Origin: JAWXCB01 sp034440455
GTDB taxonomy: Bacteria; Bacteroidota; Bacteroidia; Chitinophagales; CAIOSU01
DNA length: 64,000 bases
Reading direction: 5' to 3'
Assembly (NCBI GenBank): GCA_034440455.1
Contig: JAWXCB010000033.1
Span: 31,597-95,596, forward strand
Every line of letters begins with the position of its first letter. Positions within the stretch are counted from its first letter, which is position 1. Position numbers and translations under genes: made by a program. The notes beneath the pieces were generated by a model. The model worked only from the letters and a program-made list of their open reading frames with translations. It ran no database searches and had not been told where the DNA came from. Shown here in pieces: positions 1 through 7,517 of the stretch.

Positions 1-37
1 TATTTTGAAGACCGGCAATGTAACGCTAATCAAATGA
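1..37 (+). CDS. 3' end of a probable T9SS type-B (gliding-associated) secreted protein (partial)
   Basis: The first bases read in one frame as ILKTGNVTLIK followed by TGA at 35-37. This resembles the last residues of the gliding-motility-associated (CHU_C type, T9SS type B) sorting domain, which commonly ends in a G-x-V/I-T-L-I-R/K pattern. Such proteins are often encoded just upstream of a PorP/SprF partner, and that is what follows here. Only eleven residues are visible, so this is an inference from the ending and the neighbour. Confidence 0.5.
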   Translation, partial: ILKTGNVTLIK

Positions 38-48
38 GGGGAGGGACT

Positions 49-1074
49 ATGAGGAGAACGAAACACTACACGCTATTACTTGCCTTAATACTGGTAAGCA
101 TTGCATCATTTGCACAAGACATTCATTTTTCACAATTTCATTCAGCGCCACTGTATTTGAATCCTGCGCTTGCGGGTATCAATGGCGGGAATTACCGTTT
201 TGTCTCTAATTACAAAACGCAATGGAATGGGTTGGCGCCTTACAACACAGTGGCGGCTTCCTATGACATGAATATGTTCAAGCAGCAAGGCGCAAGAGGG
301 AATTTCGGAGGGATGGGAATTTTCTTTTTCACGGATAAAGCAGGCGATTCCGAATTGAGAACAACGCAGGTAAATCTGAATCTTTCTTACACCGTGATGG
401 TGAGCAAGAAACAATCTATCACTTCAGGGATTGTAGGCGGCTTGGGTTATCGCAGCATTAATTATGCAAACTTGGTTTTTGATAGCCAATATGATCCAAC
501 GGGACAAAATCCGATAAATACTTCCGGTGAAAGTTTTGCAACGGACAATGTGTTATATCCTGAGTTAGGAGCCGGATTCCTTTGGAATTACGTGAAGAAC
601 GAAAAAACGAATTTCTATTTTGGGGGCTCGATATATCATCTTACGCAGCCGAATCTTTCTTTCATGGAGGCGCGTGATGAGAAATTATATGTCAAGTTCA
701 CTGCGCATGCGGGCGGTTATTTCGGGTTAAATGAGCAGATATTCCTTCTTCCAAGCATTCTTTACATGAATCAGGGACCGCATAACCAATTCAATTTTGG
801 CGCATTGGTGAAAGTGCGGAAGTCTATTATTCCTTCTGACAGAACTGCATTTTATATTGGCGGATGGTATCGCTTGAAAGACGCGATGATTCTGAATGCA
901 AGAGTTGATGTGGGGCAATTCAACATCGGCTTCAGCTACGACATTAACCTGTCTGGATTAACTCCTGCTTCAAATGCCAACGGTGGCGCAGAGTTATCGC
1001 TGATTTACACCGGATTTTTCAGGAGCAAAAAGAACGAGGTGAAGATTTGTCCTCCGATGATGGGAATTCTATAA
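49..1074 (+). CDS. PorP/SprF family type IX secretion outer-membrane protein
   Basis: A predicted signal peptide (MRRTKHY, hydrophobic core, cleavage after SFA/Q) is followed by the family opening IHFSQFHSAPLYLNPALAG. The rest alternates aromatic and glycine-rich strands, as expected of an outer-membrane barrel, and ends in an FFRSK tail. About 340 residues is normal for PorP/SprF. In Bacteroidetes these proteins assist T9SS export or surface attachment of a partner adhesin, often encoded immediately upstream; the fragment at 1-37 fits that partner. I chose the ATG at 49 because GGGGAGGGACT lies just before it. An in-frame ATG at 34 would overlap the upstream stop codon. The family call is firm; the substrate is unknown. 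Confidence 0.9.
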   Translation: MRRTKHYTLLLALILVSIASFAQDIHFSQFHSAPLYLNPALAGINGGNYRFVSNYKTQWNGLAPYNTVAASYDMNMFKQQGARGNFGGMGIFFFTDKAGDSELRTTQVNLNLSYTVMVSKKQSITSGIVGGLGYRSINYANLVFDSQYDPTGQNPINTSGESFATDNVLYPELGAGFLWNYVKNEKTNFYFGGSIYHLTQPNLSFMEARDEKLYVKFTAHAGGYFGLNEQIFLLPSILYMNQGPHNQFNFGALVKVRKSIIPSDRTAFYIGGWYRLKDAMILNARVDVGQFNIGFSYDINLSGLTPASNANGGAELSLIYTGFFRSKKNEVKICPPMMGIL

Positions 1075-1081
1075 GCGGTTC

Positions 1082-1136
1082 ACCGCAAAGGCGTATTGTT
1101 AGAAAATTTTCTTTGCGTCATTGCGACTTTGCGGTA
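1082..1136. repeat. Intergenic inverted repeat of the CGCAAAG type
   Basis: ACCGCAAAGGCG at the left faces CTTTGCGGT at the right, with TTTGCGTCATTGCGAC between. It separates two convergent genes and could act as a bidirectional terminator. It also resembles the CGCAAAGACGCAAAG motif at 2240-2275, so it may be a dispersed repeat. Confidence 0.4.
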
Positions 1137-1139
1137 CAA

Positions 1140-2183
1140 TTACTCACGCACGACTACTTTCAAATCAGGATTGCCTGAGCGGAAATAGCCGAGAGATGCT
1201 TCAGCTTGTTCCTGCGATTCTCCCGCCCGCAAACCGACAACATAGCTGTCGTCTTTTGAAAAAATTTCAAAAGTTTTTCCATGCTCTGCATCCAATTGCT
1301 TTTTCATGCGAATTGCATCTGAAATGAAATCTGATTCGCTGAACACGATGTAAAAATTTCCGTTGGAAGGAAGCGATGCTGTGGTTTTTGCCGGTTCCGT
1401 ATTTTCTTCAGCAGGAATTGCCTCGGAATAATCTTCCAGGGTTTCTTCTGTGGAACTTGTATCAGCAACAGAGGTTGACTCCGGCTCGCTTGTTAGCGGT
1501 TTAAATTTCACTTCAGTGTCAGCATTATCCAGACTGTCAGGGCTTAAAAACGGCATTACGTTCAACTGCTGAATGCGCATGTTTTCAGGAAGCATATTTT
1601 GCAAAAACAGTTGCGGAATAAGCAGGAGCAGAATCACTGCGGCAGCCGCAAGGGCAACCCACTTTCCTGTGTTGCTTTTAGGTTGCTGTTCATCGCCTGA
1701 TGCGGTTTCCTCAACGGGAGCAGTTTTTTTACGTTCCATTTTTATGATTTTAGCAGAGTTGGAGTCAGTGTTTATATGATAGGCAATTGGTTTCAAGCCA
1801 AAAGTTTCCGGGAGGTAGTTCTTCCTGAGTTCAGGCAGAAAAACCAGCGCGCTGGATGAGTTAATATACAACTTCCCGATGTCGGGAAACAGCAACATGC
1901 CCTTATTGTCAATCAGGCGGTTCCACGATTCTGAGAATTGCCGTACTTTTTCTTCCGCTGTTTTGTAATCTAATTTTTCCTGTTGCGCGATGTGGTTCAC
2001 AAGAATGCCGTCATTCGTTTGCAGCCGTTTGTTGAAGAGGAGCGATTTGGAGGGCGGATAAATCACATTCTTGAACCGTTGGATTTCTGACGACTGATAA
2101 TTGGTGACAAATCCCCCGAAGCCGGGAATTATCACGCAATCGTGCAGAAAAAGCAATTCTTTGATGTATTTCCGAATATCCAC
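1140..2183 (-). CDS. HU-CCDC81-type domain, transmembrane and SPOR domain protein
   Basis: Residues 1-130 match the Bacteroidetes CCDC81-like HU domain (MDIRKYIKELLFLHDCVIIP, then GFGGFV, then the RLQTNDGILVNHIA region). A charged linker leads to one membrane helix at about 175-195, then an acidic Ser/Thr/Glu linker. The C-terminus (about 275-345, starting NFYIVFSESDF) is a SPOR domain, a fold that binds denuded glycan strands at division sites. The topology implied is cytoplasmic HU-like domain, membrane anchor and periplasmic SPOR, which could tie DNA or a cytoplasmic partner to the septum. The start codon is GTG at 2183. It is the last gene of a minus-strand envelope cluster, 260 nt after its neighbour. 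Domain calls are confident; the role is inferred. Confidence 0.85.
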   Translation of the reverse strand: MDIRKYIKELLFLHDCVIIPGFGGFVTNYQSSEIQRFKNVIYPPSKSLLFNKRLQTNDGILVNHIAQQEKLDYKTAEEKVRQFSESWNRLIDNKGMLLFPDIGKLYINSSSALVFLPELRKNYLPETFGLKPIAYHINTDSNSAKIIKMERKKTAPVEETASGDEQQPKSNTGKWVALAAAAVILLLLIPQLFLQNMLPENMRIQQLNVMPFLSPDSLDNADTEVKFKPLTSEPESTSVADTSSTEETLEDYSEAIPAEENTEPAKTTASLPSNGNFYIVFSESDFISDAIRMKKQLDAEHGKTFEIFSKDDSYVVGLRAGESQEQAEASLGYFRSGNPDLKVVVRE

Positions 2184-2297
2184 TTTAAAGCGTTCGCGCT
2201 ACGAAGATTGTAAAAATTCCGGCAGAATCAAAGTTAAAGAGATAACGCCATCGCAAAGACGCAAAGGACGCAAAGTTTTTATTCTTTCTTTTTAATG

Positions 2298-2424
2298 CAG
2301 TTGCCACGGAAACACGGAAAGGCACACAGAGTATTTTAACAAGGAGGGGCAAAGAATTTTTTCTTAGCGCACGCTGAATGTCTTTGTAGTTTAAAAAATG
2401 ACTTCCGTGCCTTTCCGTGGCAAC
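2298..2424. repeat. Palindromic intergenic repeat (TTGCCACGGAAA family)
   Basis: GTTGCCACGGAAACACGG with AAAGGCAC at 2298-2323 is matched in inverse by GTGCCTTTCCGTGGCAAC at 2406-2424. Just upstream (2240-2275) is a CGCAAAGACGCAAAGG direct repeat. The 260-nt gap between the HU/SPOR gene and the barrel gene is mostly this repeat material; I see no gene in it. Confidence 0.55.
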
Positions 2425-2444
2425 TTTCGTTTCGTGGCAAAATC

Positions 2445-4202
2445 TCAGTAGGTAAAAATCGCCCCAATCATCCCGTTAAATCCATACGAGGGATAGAGGT
2501 AATACTTCTCGTACTTAATAGATGCGAGATTATTCAGATTGCAGAAAAAGGAGAAGTGCTTGGAGAATTTGTAAGTAGCACCGATGTTAATGTCGGCAGT
2601 TGGATTCAGTTCTTTTGTTTCGTTGCCGGGAAGCAGCGCTTTTACGCCATCACGCACGAGAAAATCAAACGTGAGAAACACTTTTTTCTTAATCGTGTAG
2701 CGCGTGTTGAAGTCAATCATGAAGTTGGGCAAGTGCCAGGGTTGCGCAACATCATCCATTTCATAGTCGAAAAAATCAAAGGTTAAACTGAAATCCAAAT
2801 CGCGCATCGCGTGGTAAAATAATTCAGCGTGGAAAGTCAGGATATTCGTGCGCGGGTCATATTGCACCACGAATGTTTTCATGTCAGTTGTATCATTGAC
2901 AAAAATTGGCATCCTGCGCACGAGCCGCTGCCCGAAGCGCACGTCATAGCTGAAATTTTTTACGGTTCCTTTCAGTCCGGTGCTGCGATCTTCATACCAC
3001 GTATTTCTTAACTCAAAATCATTTCCTATCCAGGGATTGTCAGCAGTAAGTGTTTTGTAGCTTGTGCGGTTTAATTCCATGCGCCAGGTGCTGTAAGAAA
3101 TAATGTAGTTGTCCCACAGCGATCGCTCCATGCCTGTTTCGGGGAAGAGGTGGAAAATGTTGTTTTCCCAAGTGAGGTCAACACCGCCCCAGATGCGCCA
3201 TGTGCGGTCGTTGTATTCATACACGGGCTTCACGGTAAAAATATTTCGCTTGCGGGGCACAGAGAAGCCCACCTGAGAAGCAGGTTCGCTATTGAACACG
3301 TTGAAGTCTTCCGCCAATTTCAGCGTTACAAAATGCTTGTTCCGGAAAATTTTGTCCATCTGCACCGCTCCACGAAAGTAGAATTCGCTGCGGTCAAACT
3401 TATCGCTGAAGTAGCCGAAATCAAGGTCGGCTTTGTAATTGAATTCGTGCGGGTTTTTTGTGTTCGTAATGGAGTTAGAAAAAACGAAATCGTTGAAAAA
3501 CTGCTTGATGTCTTTTTTCTTGAAAGTAGTATCAGAGTGGTCATATCCATAATACACCACGCCATCGCGGTGGTAATCAATCTTGGAATCAAACCGCGCC
3601 TTTTTCATGAAAGCATTTCCAAACACCGAAACATGATTTGTGTTAAAATCCTGATGATTGATTTTGCTGCCGCGTGAAGAGAAGTGGCGGAAGTATGCGC
3701 CATAATGGAGTTTCTCATACTTGCCGTCATTCCACAGTGCTTCAAAAAGCGGGCTGAGTTGCGTTCCAAATCCCACTTTGAAATACGACATCGGAAATTG
3801 TTCGGGCTTTTCTTTTGCAATTGCAATTGGTTTCAGCGGAGTAGGGGAGAAGGGAGTCGAAAGCAGTTGAACCGGAGTTTCATAAAACAATTCCAGTTTG
3901 CCTGATGCTTCACGGTCAGGAAGCGTTGCTGGAAAATTAATTTTCACCGCATCTGCAATCAGCGGGTTGAAATCACTCACCACCTCAATGTTTTCCGGCT
4001 TCAAGCCATCTTGCGCGAAAGAAGGAGCATGAATAAACAAAGAAAAAAGAAGAGCGAAAGCAAATACAACAGGATTGTGCAAACGCCCGGACTCCCTCTC
4101 CCGCAGGAGAGGGGCGGGGTGAGGTGCAGCGGATTGCTTCGTTAACGGCAATCGCTTCATGCGTTGCGCCTCCTCGCAATGACGGTTCATTTTTTTATTC
4201 AT
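2445..4202 (-). CDS. Outer-membrane beta-barrel protein (TonB-receptor-like barrel, no plug seen)
   Basis: The mature part starts after FAFALLFSLFIHAPSFAQDG. It has a proline-rich segment followed by some 450 residues of amphipathic strands rich in Tyr, Phe, Asp and Asn, ending MIGAIFTY with the terminal aromatic typical of outer-membrane barrels. I see no plug or carboxypeptidase-like domain, so it is probably a barrel partner rather than a full receptor. Residues about 7-37 are encoded by repeat DNA (4093-4183) and precede the hydrophobic core of the signal peptide, giving an unusually long, charged n-region. It lies 66 nt after the TPR gene, probably in one transcript. No specific function can be named. 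Confidence 0.7.
   Translation of the reverse strand: MNKKMNRHCEEAQRMKRLPLTKQSAAPHPAPLLRERESGRLHNPVVFAFALLFSLFIHAPSFAQDGLKPENIEVVSDFNPLIADAVKINFPATLPDREASGKLELFYETPVQLLSTPFSPTPLKPIAIAKEKPEQFPMSYFKVGFGTQLSPLFEALWNDGKYEKLHYGAYFRHFSSRGSKINHQDFNTNHVSVFGNAFMKKARFDSKIDYHRDGVVYYGYDHSDTTFKKKDIKQFFNDFVFSNSITNTKNPHEFNYKADLDFGYFSDKFDRSEFYFRGAVQMDKIFRNKHFVTLKLAEDFNVFNSEPASQVGFSVPRKRNIFTVKPVYEYNDRTWRIWGGVDLTWENNIFHLFPETGMERSLWDNYIISYSTWRMELNRTSYKTLTADNPWIGNDFELRNTWYEDRSTGLKGTVKNFSYDVRFGQRLVRRMPIFVNDTTDMKTFVVQYDPRTNILTFHAELFYHAMRDLDFSLTFDFFDYEMDDVAQPWHLPNFMIDFNTRYTIKKKVFLTFDFLVRDGVKALLPGNETKELNPTADINIGATYKFSKHFSFFCNLNNLASIKYEKYYLYPSYGFNGMIGAIFTY
4093..4183. repeat. Composite palindromic repeat inside the signal-peptide region of the barrel gene
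   Basis: The left part (4093-4126) is a CCCTCTCC-CGCA-GGAGAGG hairpin followed by CGGGGTGAGG. The right part ends TCGCAATGAC at 4174-4183, the same terminus as the element at 7357-7438. Read on the minus strand, the whole piece stays open and contributes about 30 residues between MNKKMN and the hydrophobic core. Confidence 0.75.
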
Positions 4203-4268
4203 TCGTAATTCCTAATTCTCAATTTCTAATTTACTAACATCTAATATCTAACGTCTCACATCTCATAT

Positions 4269-7200
4269 CTAATCTTCCTCATCCAAATTATCCACCGGCA
4301 CCACCAACTCAAACTCTTCGTTTGGGTCTTCTTCAATTGTAGTTCCGGTATCAACGATAATCTCTAATTTCTGTTTTGTTTTTTCTTCATCAAGAATTGC
4401 ATTCAACTTGTCCTGCGCGATTTGTTTTAGTTCTTCGCCTTTGTAATTATCAACGATGCTTTGCAAGGTTGCTTTCGCTTGAAAAATATTTCCCAACTTG
4501 TGGTAATTATCTGCGAGCAGGATAAAACCTTTTACGCGCCAGTATTCGTGTGTGGGTTTTTGCTCCACCATCACTTTGCATTCATTCATGGATTGCGTGA
4601 AGTTGCCTTTGATAAAGCTGATTTCAGCGATGCGATATTTCGCTTCCGAACCGATTACAGTAGTAGTTGATTCAGCAGTCTTCTTAAAGAATTTTCCTGC
4701 CTGCTCATAGTCGGCTGCGGCAAAGGCTGCTTTTCCGAGATAAAATTCCGCTTCGATATTATGTTCCGGCATCGCATCTGATGAATTCAATACTGCGGTT
4801 GCGTATTGTTTTAAGTCTTCCATTTTCTGCAACTGAAATGCGCAGCGCATTAAACCCAAGTTGGCGCCATAAATGTTTTCCTTGTAAGAAGCGTTTTCCA
4901 GCAACAGCTTGAAATATTCAAACGCATCTTCGTAATCCTTGTCAATTTCAAATGCGATGCGCGCAGCTTTTGCAAGCGCTTTTTCGGAGTAAAGATTTTT
5001 TCCCGCGTCAATCACAAATTGATAATCCTGCGAAGCGGCTGCAAAATTCTTATCAGAGTAATGACATTCACCGCGATAGAAATGCGCGGGCAGCCGGAAA
5101 TAGCCTTCCTTAAATTCAGCAAGATATTCGGTGAACGCGGCAATCGCCTTGTCGCACTTTCCTGACGCATATTGCTTTTCGGCATCAAGATAAATGAGCG
5201 AATCTTTTTCTGATGCGGTAACGGGCGCAAGCGTGGTGTAGAGCTTTGCGTCAATTTCTTTGATGGCGACAAATGCCTCTTTTGCTTCTTCCGAATTTTT
5301 GTAGAGTGAAATCACGCGCTTATAATAATCGAGCGCAGTCTTTGTGTCGTCCTGATTGTAGTAGGTGAGTCCAAGTTTCAGATAGGATTTTGGCACATAC
5401 GCGCTTGTGGGAAATTTCTCCGGAATTTTTTTGAACGACTGAATTGCAGATTGATATTTACTGAGCGCGAGTTGTGCCGTGCCTGTTTCATACACTGCAT
5501 CATCCAGATAAATGGAAGTCGGGTACTGCGTTTCAATCGTTTGCATCGCAGTGATTTTTTCTTCCATCTTGCCCTGCAAGCCAAGAATCATTCCCTTTTG
5601 ATACAGCGCGTAATCGCTGCCCGCTTTTTTCGCGGAAATGATTTCAGAATAATTGGTGAGTGCAGCGGGATAATCTTTCACGATGAAACTGCAATCGGCA
5701 GAGCGCAGTAGCGCATCGGACAGCACTTTGTCTTTCAGATTTCTGTTTGATGATGTGCGGCATTTTGCAACACATTGATTAAAGTAGGGGAGCGCGTCAC
5801 CATATTTTTTCTGTTTAAACAGCGAGTAACCAGCTCCGTATTGCGCGTTTGCTTCGTGCCATTCTTTCTCGCTCACGTCATTGATTTTTGCAAGATTTAA
5901 AAATTGCAAATAGAGTTCTCCAGCGGTGACATATTCTTGTTTTGAGAAATTGGATTCGCCTTTCCAGTAATAGCACAACGCTTTGATAGAGGCATTGCTT
6001 GGATTTTGCAAGGACACATCAAACATGCGGATTCCCTCATCAAACTCTTTGTCATTATAGTGTTCCAATCCCCGAAAGTAGGCGACTTCCTGATATGCCT
6101 TTTTCACTTTTGCAGAGGGATTTTTTACCGATTCAATTACTTTGAGCGCTTCTTTGAAATTGCGCGTATTCAGAAATAATTCTGAGAGCAATTCTTTTGC
6201 TTCCTCTGCATCTTCACCATTGCCGTATTTTTCATTGTATTGCTGTAATGCGCGGATAGCTTCCGAATCAAACCCTTGCTCGTAAGAAAGTTTGCCATAG
6301 TTGAACAGCGCGTGTTCAGCAATAAACGGGTCAAATTCCATTTGCGCAGCTTTTTGAAACGCGCTCAGTGCGCTTGATTTGTTGCCGCTCTTCATGTAAC
6401 AATCCGCAAGCAGATAAAGCGCGTGTTGCCCAAGCGTGTCTTTCTGATTATCCAATTGTTCAAATTGCAGAATGGCTTCTTTGTAGTCTTCCGCTTTGTA
6501 ATGAGCGTATCCGAGTTGGTAAACATCTTCTTTGCGCGCCTTGCCGGTTTGCGTGATGTAAATCGTGAGGTGGCGAACTGCCTTGTCATATTTCTGCTGG
6601 TCAAAATACGCTTGTCCGAGAATTTGATTCAATTCAGCGTAATACTTTAAATCGGTGTCGTTGATGATTGGCGCAAGGTATTCCGTGAGTTCTTTGTATT
6701 GCTTTTTGAAATAATACACCTGACTGATGTAATACGGAATGATTTTTTCATACACCTTTGAATCCTTCAGGCGTTCAAAACTTTGCAGCGCGTCATCGAA
6801 TTCTTTATTGCCGAAAGCGATGTAACCGTAATAGTAATTAGCCGGGTAGTAATACTTGTTTTTGATGTTGCGGATTTCTTTAAAGAGTTTCCCTGCTTCG
6901 GTAAGTTTCTTTTTATAGAAATAGCAATAGGCAAGCTGGAATTTGTATTCGGCAATATCTTCATTACTCAAATCTGCGATTTCTGTTTTTTCAAACCAGA
7001 TGATTGCCTCTGCATAATTTTTCTCGCGGAAATAATATTTCCCCATGTAATAATATCCCAGCCGCTTCATCGGAGTTTCATCGTATTCCTGCGCCATGTC
7101 GAGCAGCAATTTTTCCGCATCGGGCTGCATCAATTCTAATGCGCAGAAAGCAGCATAGAAACGCGCATTATTTTTCAGCGTTTGATTTTCATTGCCAATT

Positions 7201-7487
7201 ACATGTGTGGGCGATTCGATGAATTCAATAAATAGTTTTTTCGCATGCACATAATTTTTCTGCTGAAAAAGATTCAGCGCCTCCTTATATCCGCGTAGCG
7301 CGTCATCATAAATCAGCGATTCCTGCGCGGATGCTACCGAACAGAAAATGAGGAGCGTCATTGCGAACGCAGCGCAGCGGAGTGAAGCAATCCGCTGCAA
7401 ACAAGGGATTACTTCGGTCGTTCCTCCCTCGCAATGACGGATATTCAAAAAAAACTTCGATGCAAATAATCTCGCTTCTTTAATCAT
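4269..7487 (-). CDS. Large tetratricopeptide-repeat (TPR) protein, secreted or envelope-associated
   Basis: The 1072 residues are almost entirely helical pairs with TPR signatures (for example YYMGKYYFREKNYAEAI, QLGYAHYKAEDYKEAILQFE, AHFYRGECHYSDKNFAAASQ). The C-terminal tail is acidic. A signal peptide core MTLLIFCSVASAQ places it in the periplasm or outer membrane. Residues about 17-43 before that core come from a repeat element (7357-7438). It sits 30 nt downstream of a TonB-dependent receptor gene and 66 nt upstream of a barrel gene, so a scaffold role in an outer-membrane complex is plausible. TPR is certain; partner and function are inferred. Confidence 0.85.
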   Translation of the reverse strand: MIKEARLFASKFFLNIRHCEGGTTEVIPCLQRIASLRCAAFAMTLLIFCSVASAQESLIYDDALRGYKEALNLFQQKNYVHAKKLFIEFIESPTHVIGNENQTLKNNARFYAAFCALELMQPDAEKLLLDMAQEYDETPMKRLGYYYMGKYYFREKNYAEAIIWFEKTEIADLSNEDIAEYKFQLAYCYFYKKKLTEAGKLFKEIRNIKNKYYYPANYYYGYIAFGNKEFDDALQSFERLKDSKVYEKIIPYYISQVYYFKKQYKELTEYLAPIINDTDLKYYAELNQILGQAYFDQQKYDKAVRHLTIYITQTGKARKEDVYQLGYAHYKAEDYKEAILQFEQLDNQKDTLGQHALYLLADCYMKSGNKSSALSAFQKAAQMEFDPFIAEHALFNYGKLSYEQGFDSEAIRALQQYNEKYGNGEDAEEAKELLSELFLNTRNFKEALKVIESVKNPSAKVKKAYQEVAYFRGLEHYNDKEFDEGIRMFDVSLQNPSNASIKALCYYWKGESNFSKQEYVTAGELYLQFLNLAKINDVSEKEWHEANAQYGAGYSLFKQKKYGDALPYFNQCVAKCRTSSNRNLKDKVLSDALLRSADCSFIVKDYPAALTNYSEIISAKKAGSDYALYQKGMILGLQGKMEEKITAMQTIETQYPTSIYLDDAVYETGTAQLALSKYQSAIQSFKKIPEKFPTSAYVPKSYLKLGLTYYNQDDTKTALDYYKRVISLYKNSEEAKEAFVAIKEIDAKLYTTLAPVTASEKDSLIYLDAEKQYASGKCDKAIAAFTEYLAEFKEGYFRLPAHFYRGECHYSDKNFAAASQDYQFVIDAGKNLYSEKALAKAARIAFEIDKDYEDAFEYFKLLLENASYKENIYGANLGLMRCAFQLQKMEDLKQYATAVLNSSDAMPEHNIEAEFYLGKAAFAAADYEQAGKFFKKTAESTTTVIGSEAKYRIAEISFIKGNFTQSMNECKVMVEQKPTHEYWRVKGFILLADNYHKLGNIFQAKATLQSIVDNYKGEELKQIAQDKLNAILDEEKTKQKLEIIVDTGTTIEEDPNEEFELVVPVDNLDEED
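7357..7438. repeat. 82-bp palindromic repeat inserted in frame in the TPR gene
   Basis: The ends are perfect 10-bp inverted repeats: GTCATTGCGA at 7357-7366 and TCGCAATGAC at 7429-7438. On the minus strand it encodes the peptide stretch RHCEGGTTEVIPCLQRIAS and onward, a translation style characteristic of dispersed bacterial repeats. It lies upstream of the signal-peptide core. Confidence 0.8.
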
Positions 7488-7517
7488 TCAAAATATTTCA
7501 AGTCAAACAAATCAGGG

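Noticed and set aside
3150..3677. Plus-strand 175-codon frame
   Set aside because: Shadow of the beta-barrel gene; hydrophobic valine-rich composition typical of antisense barrel sequence.
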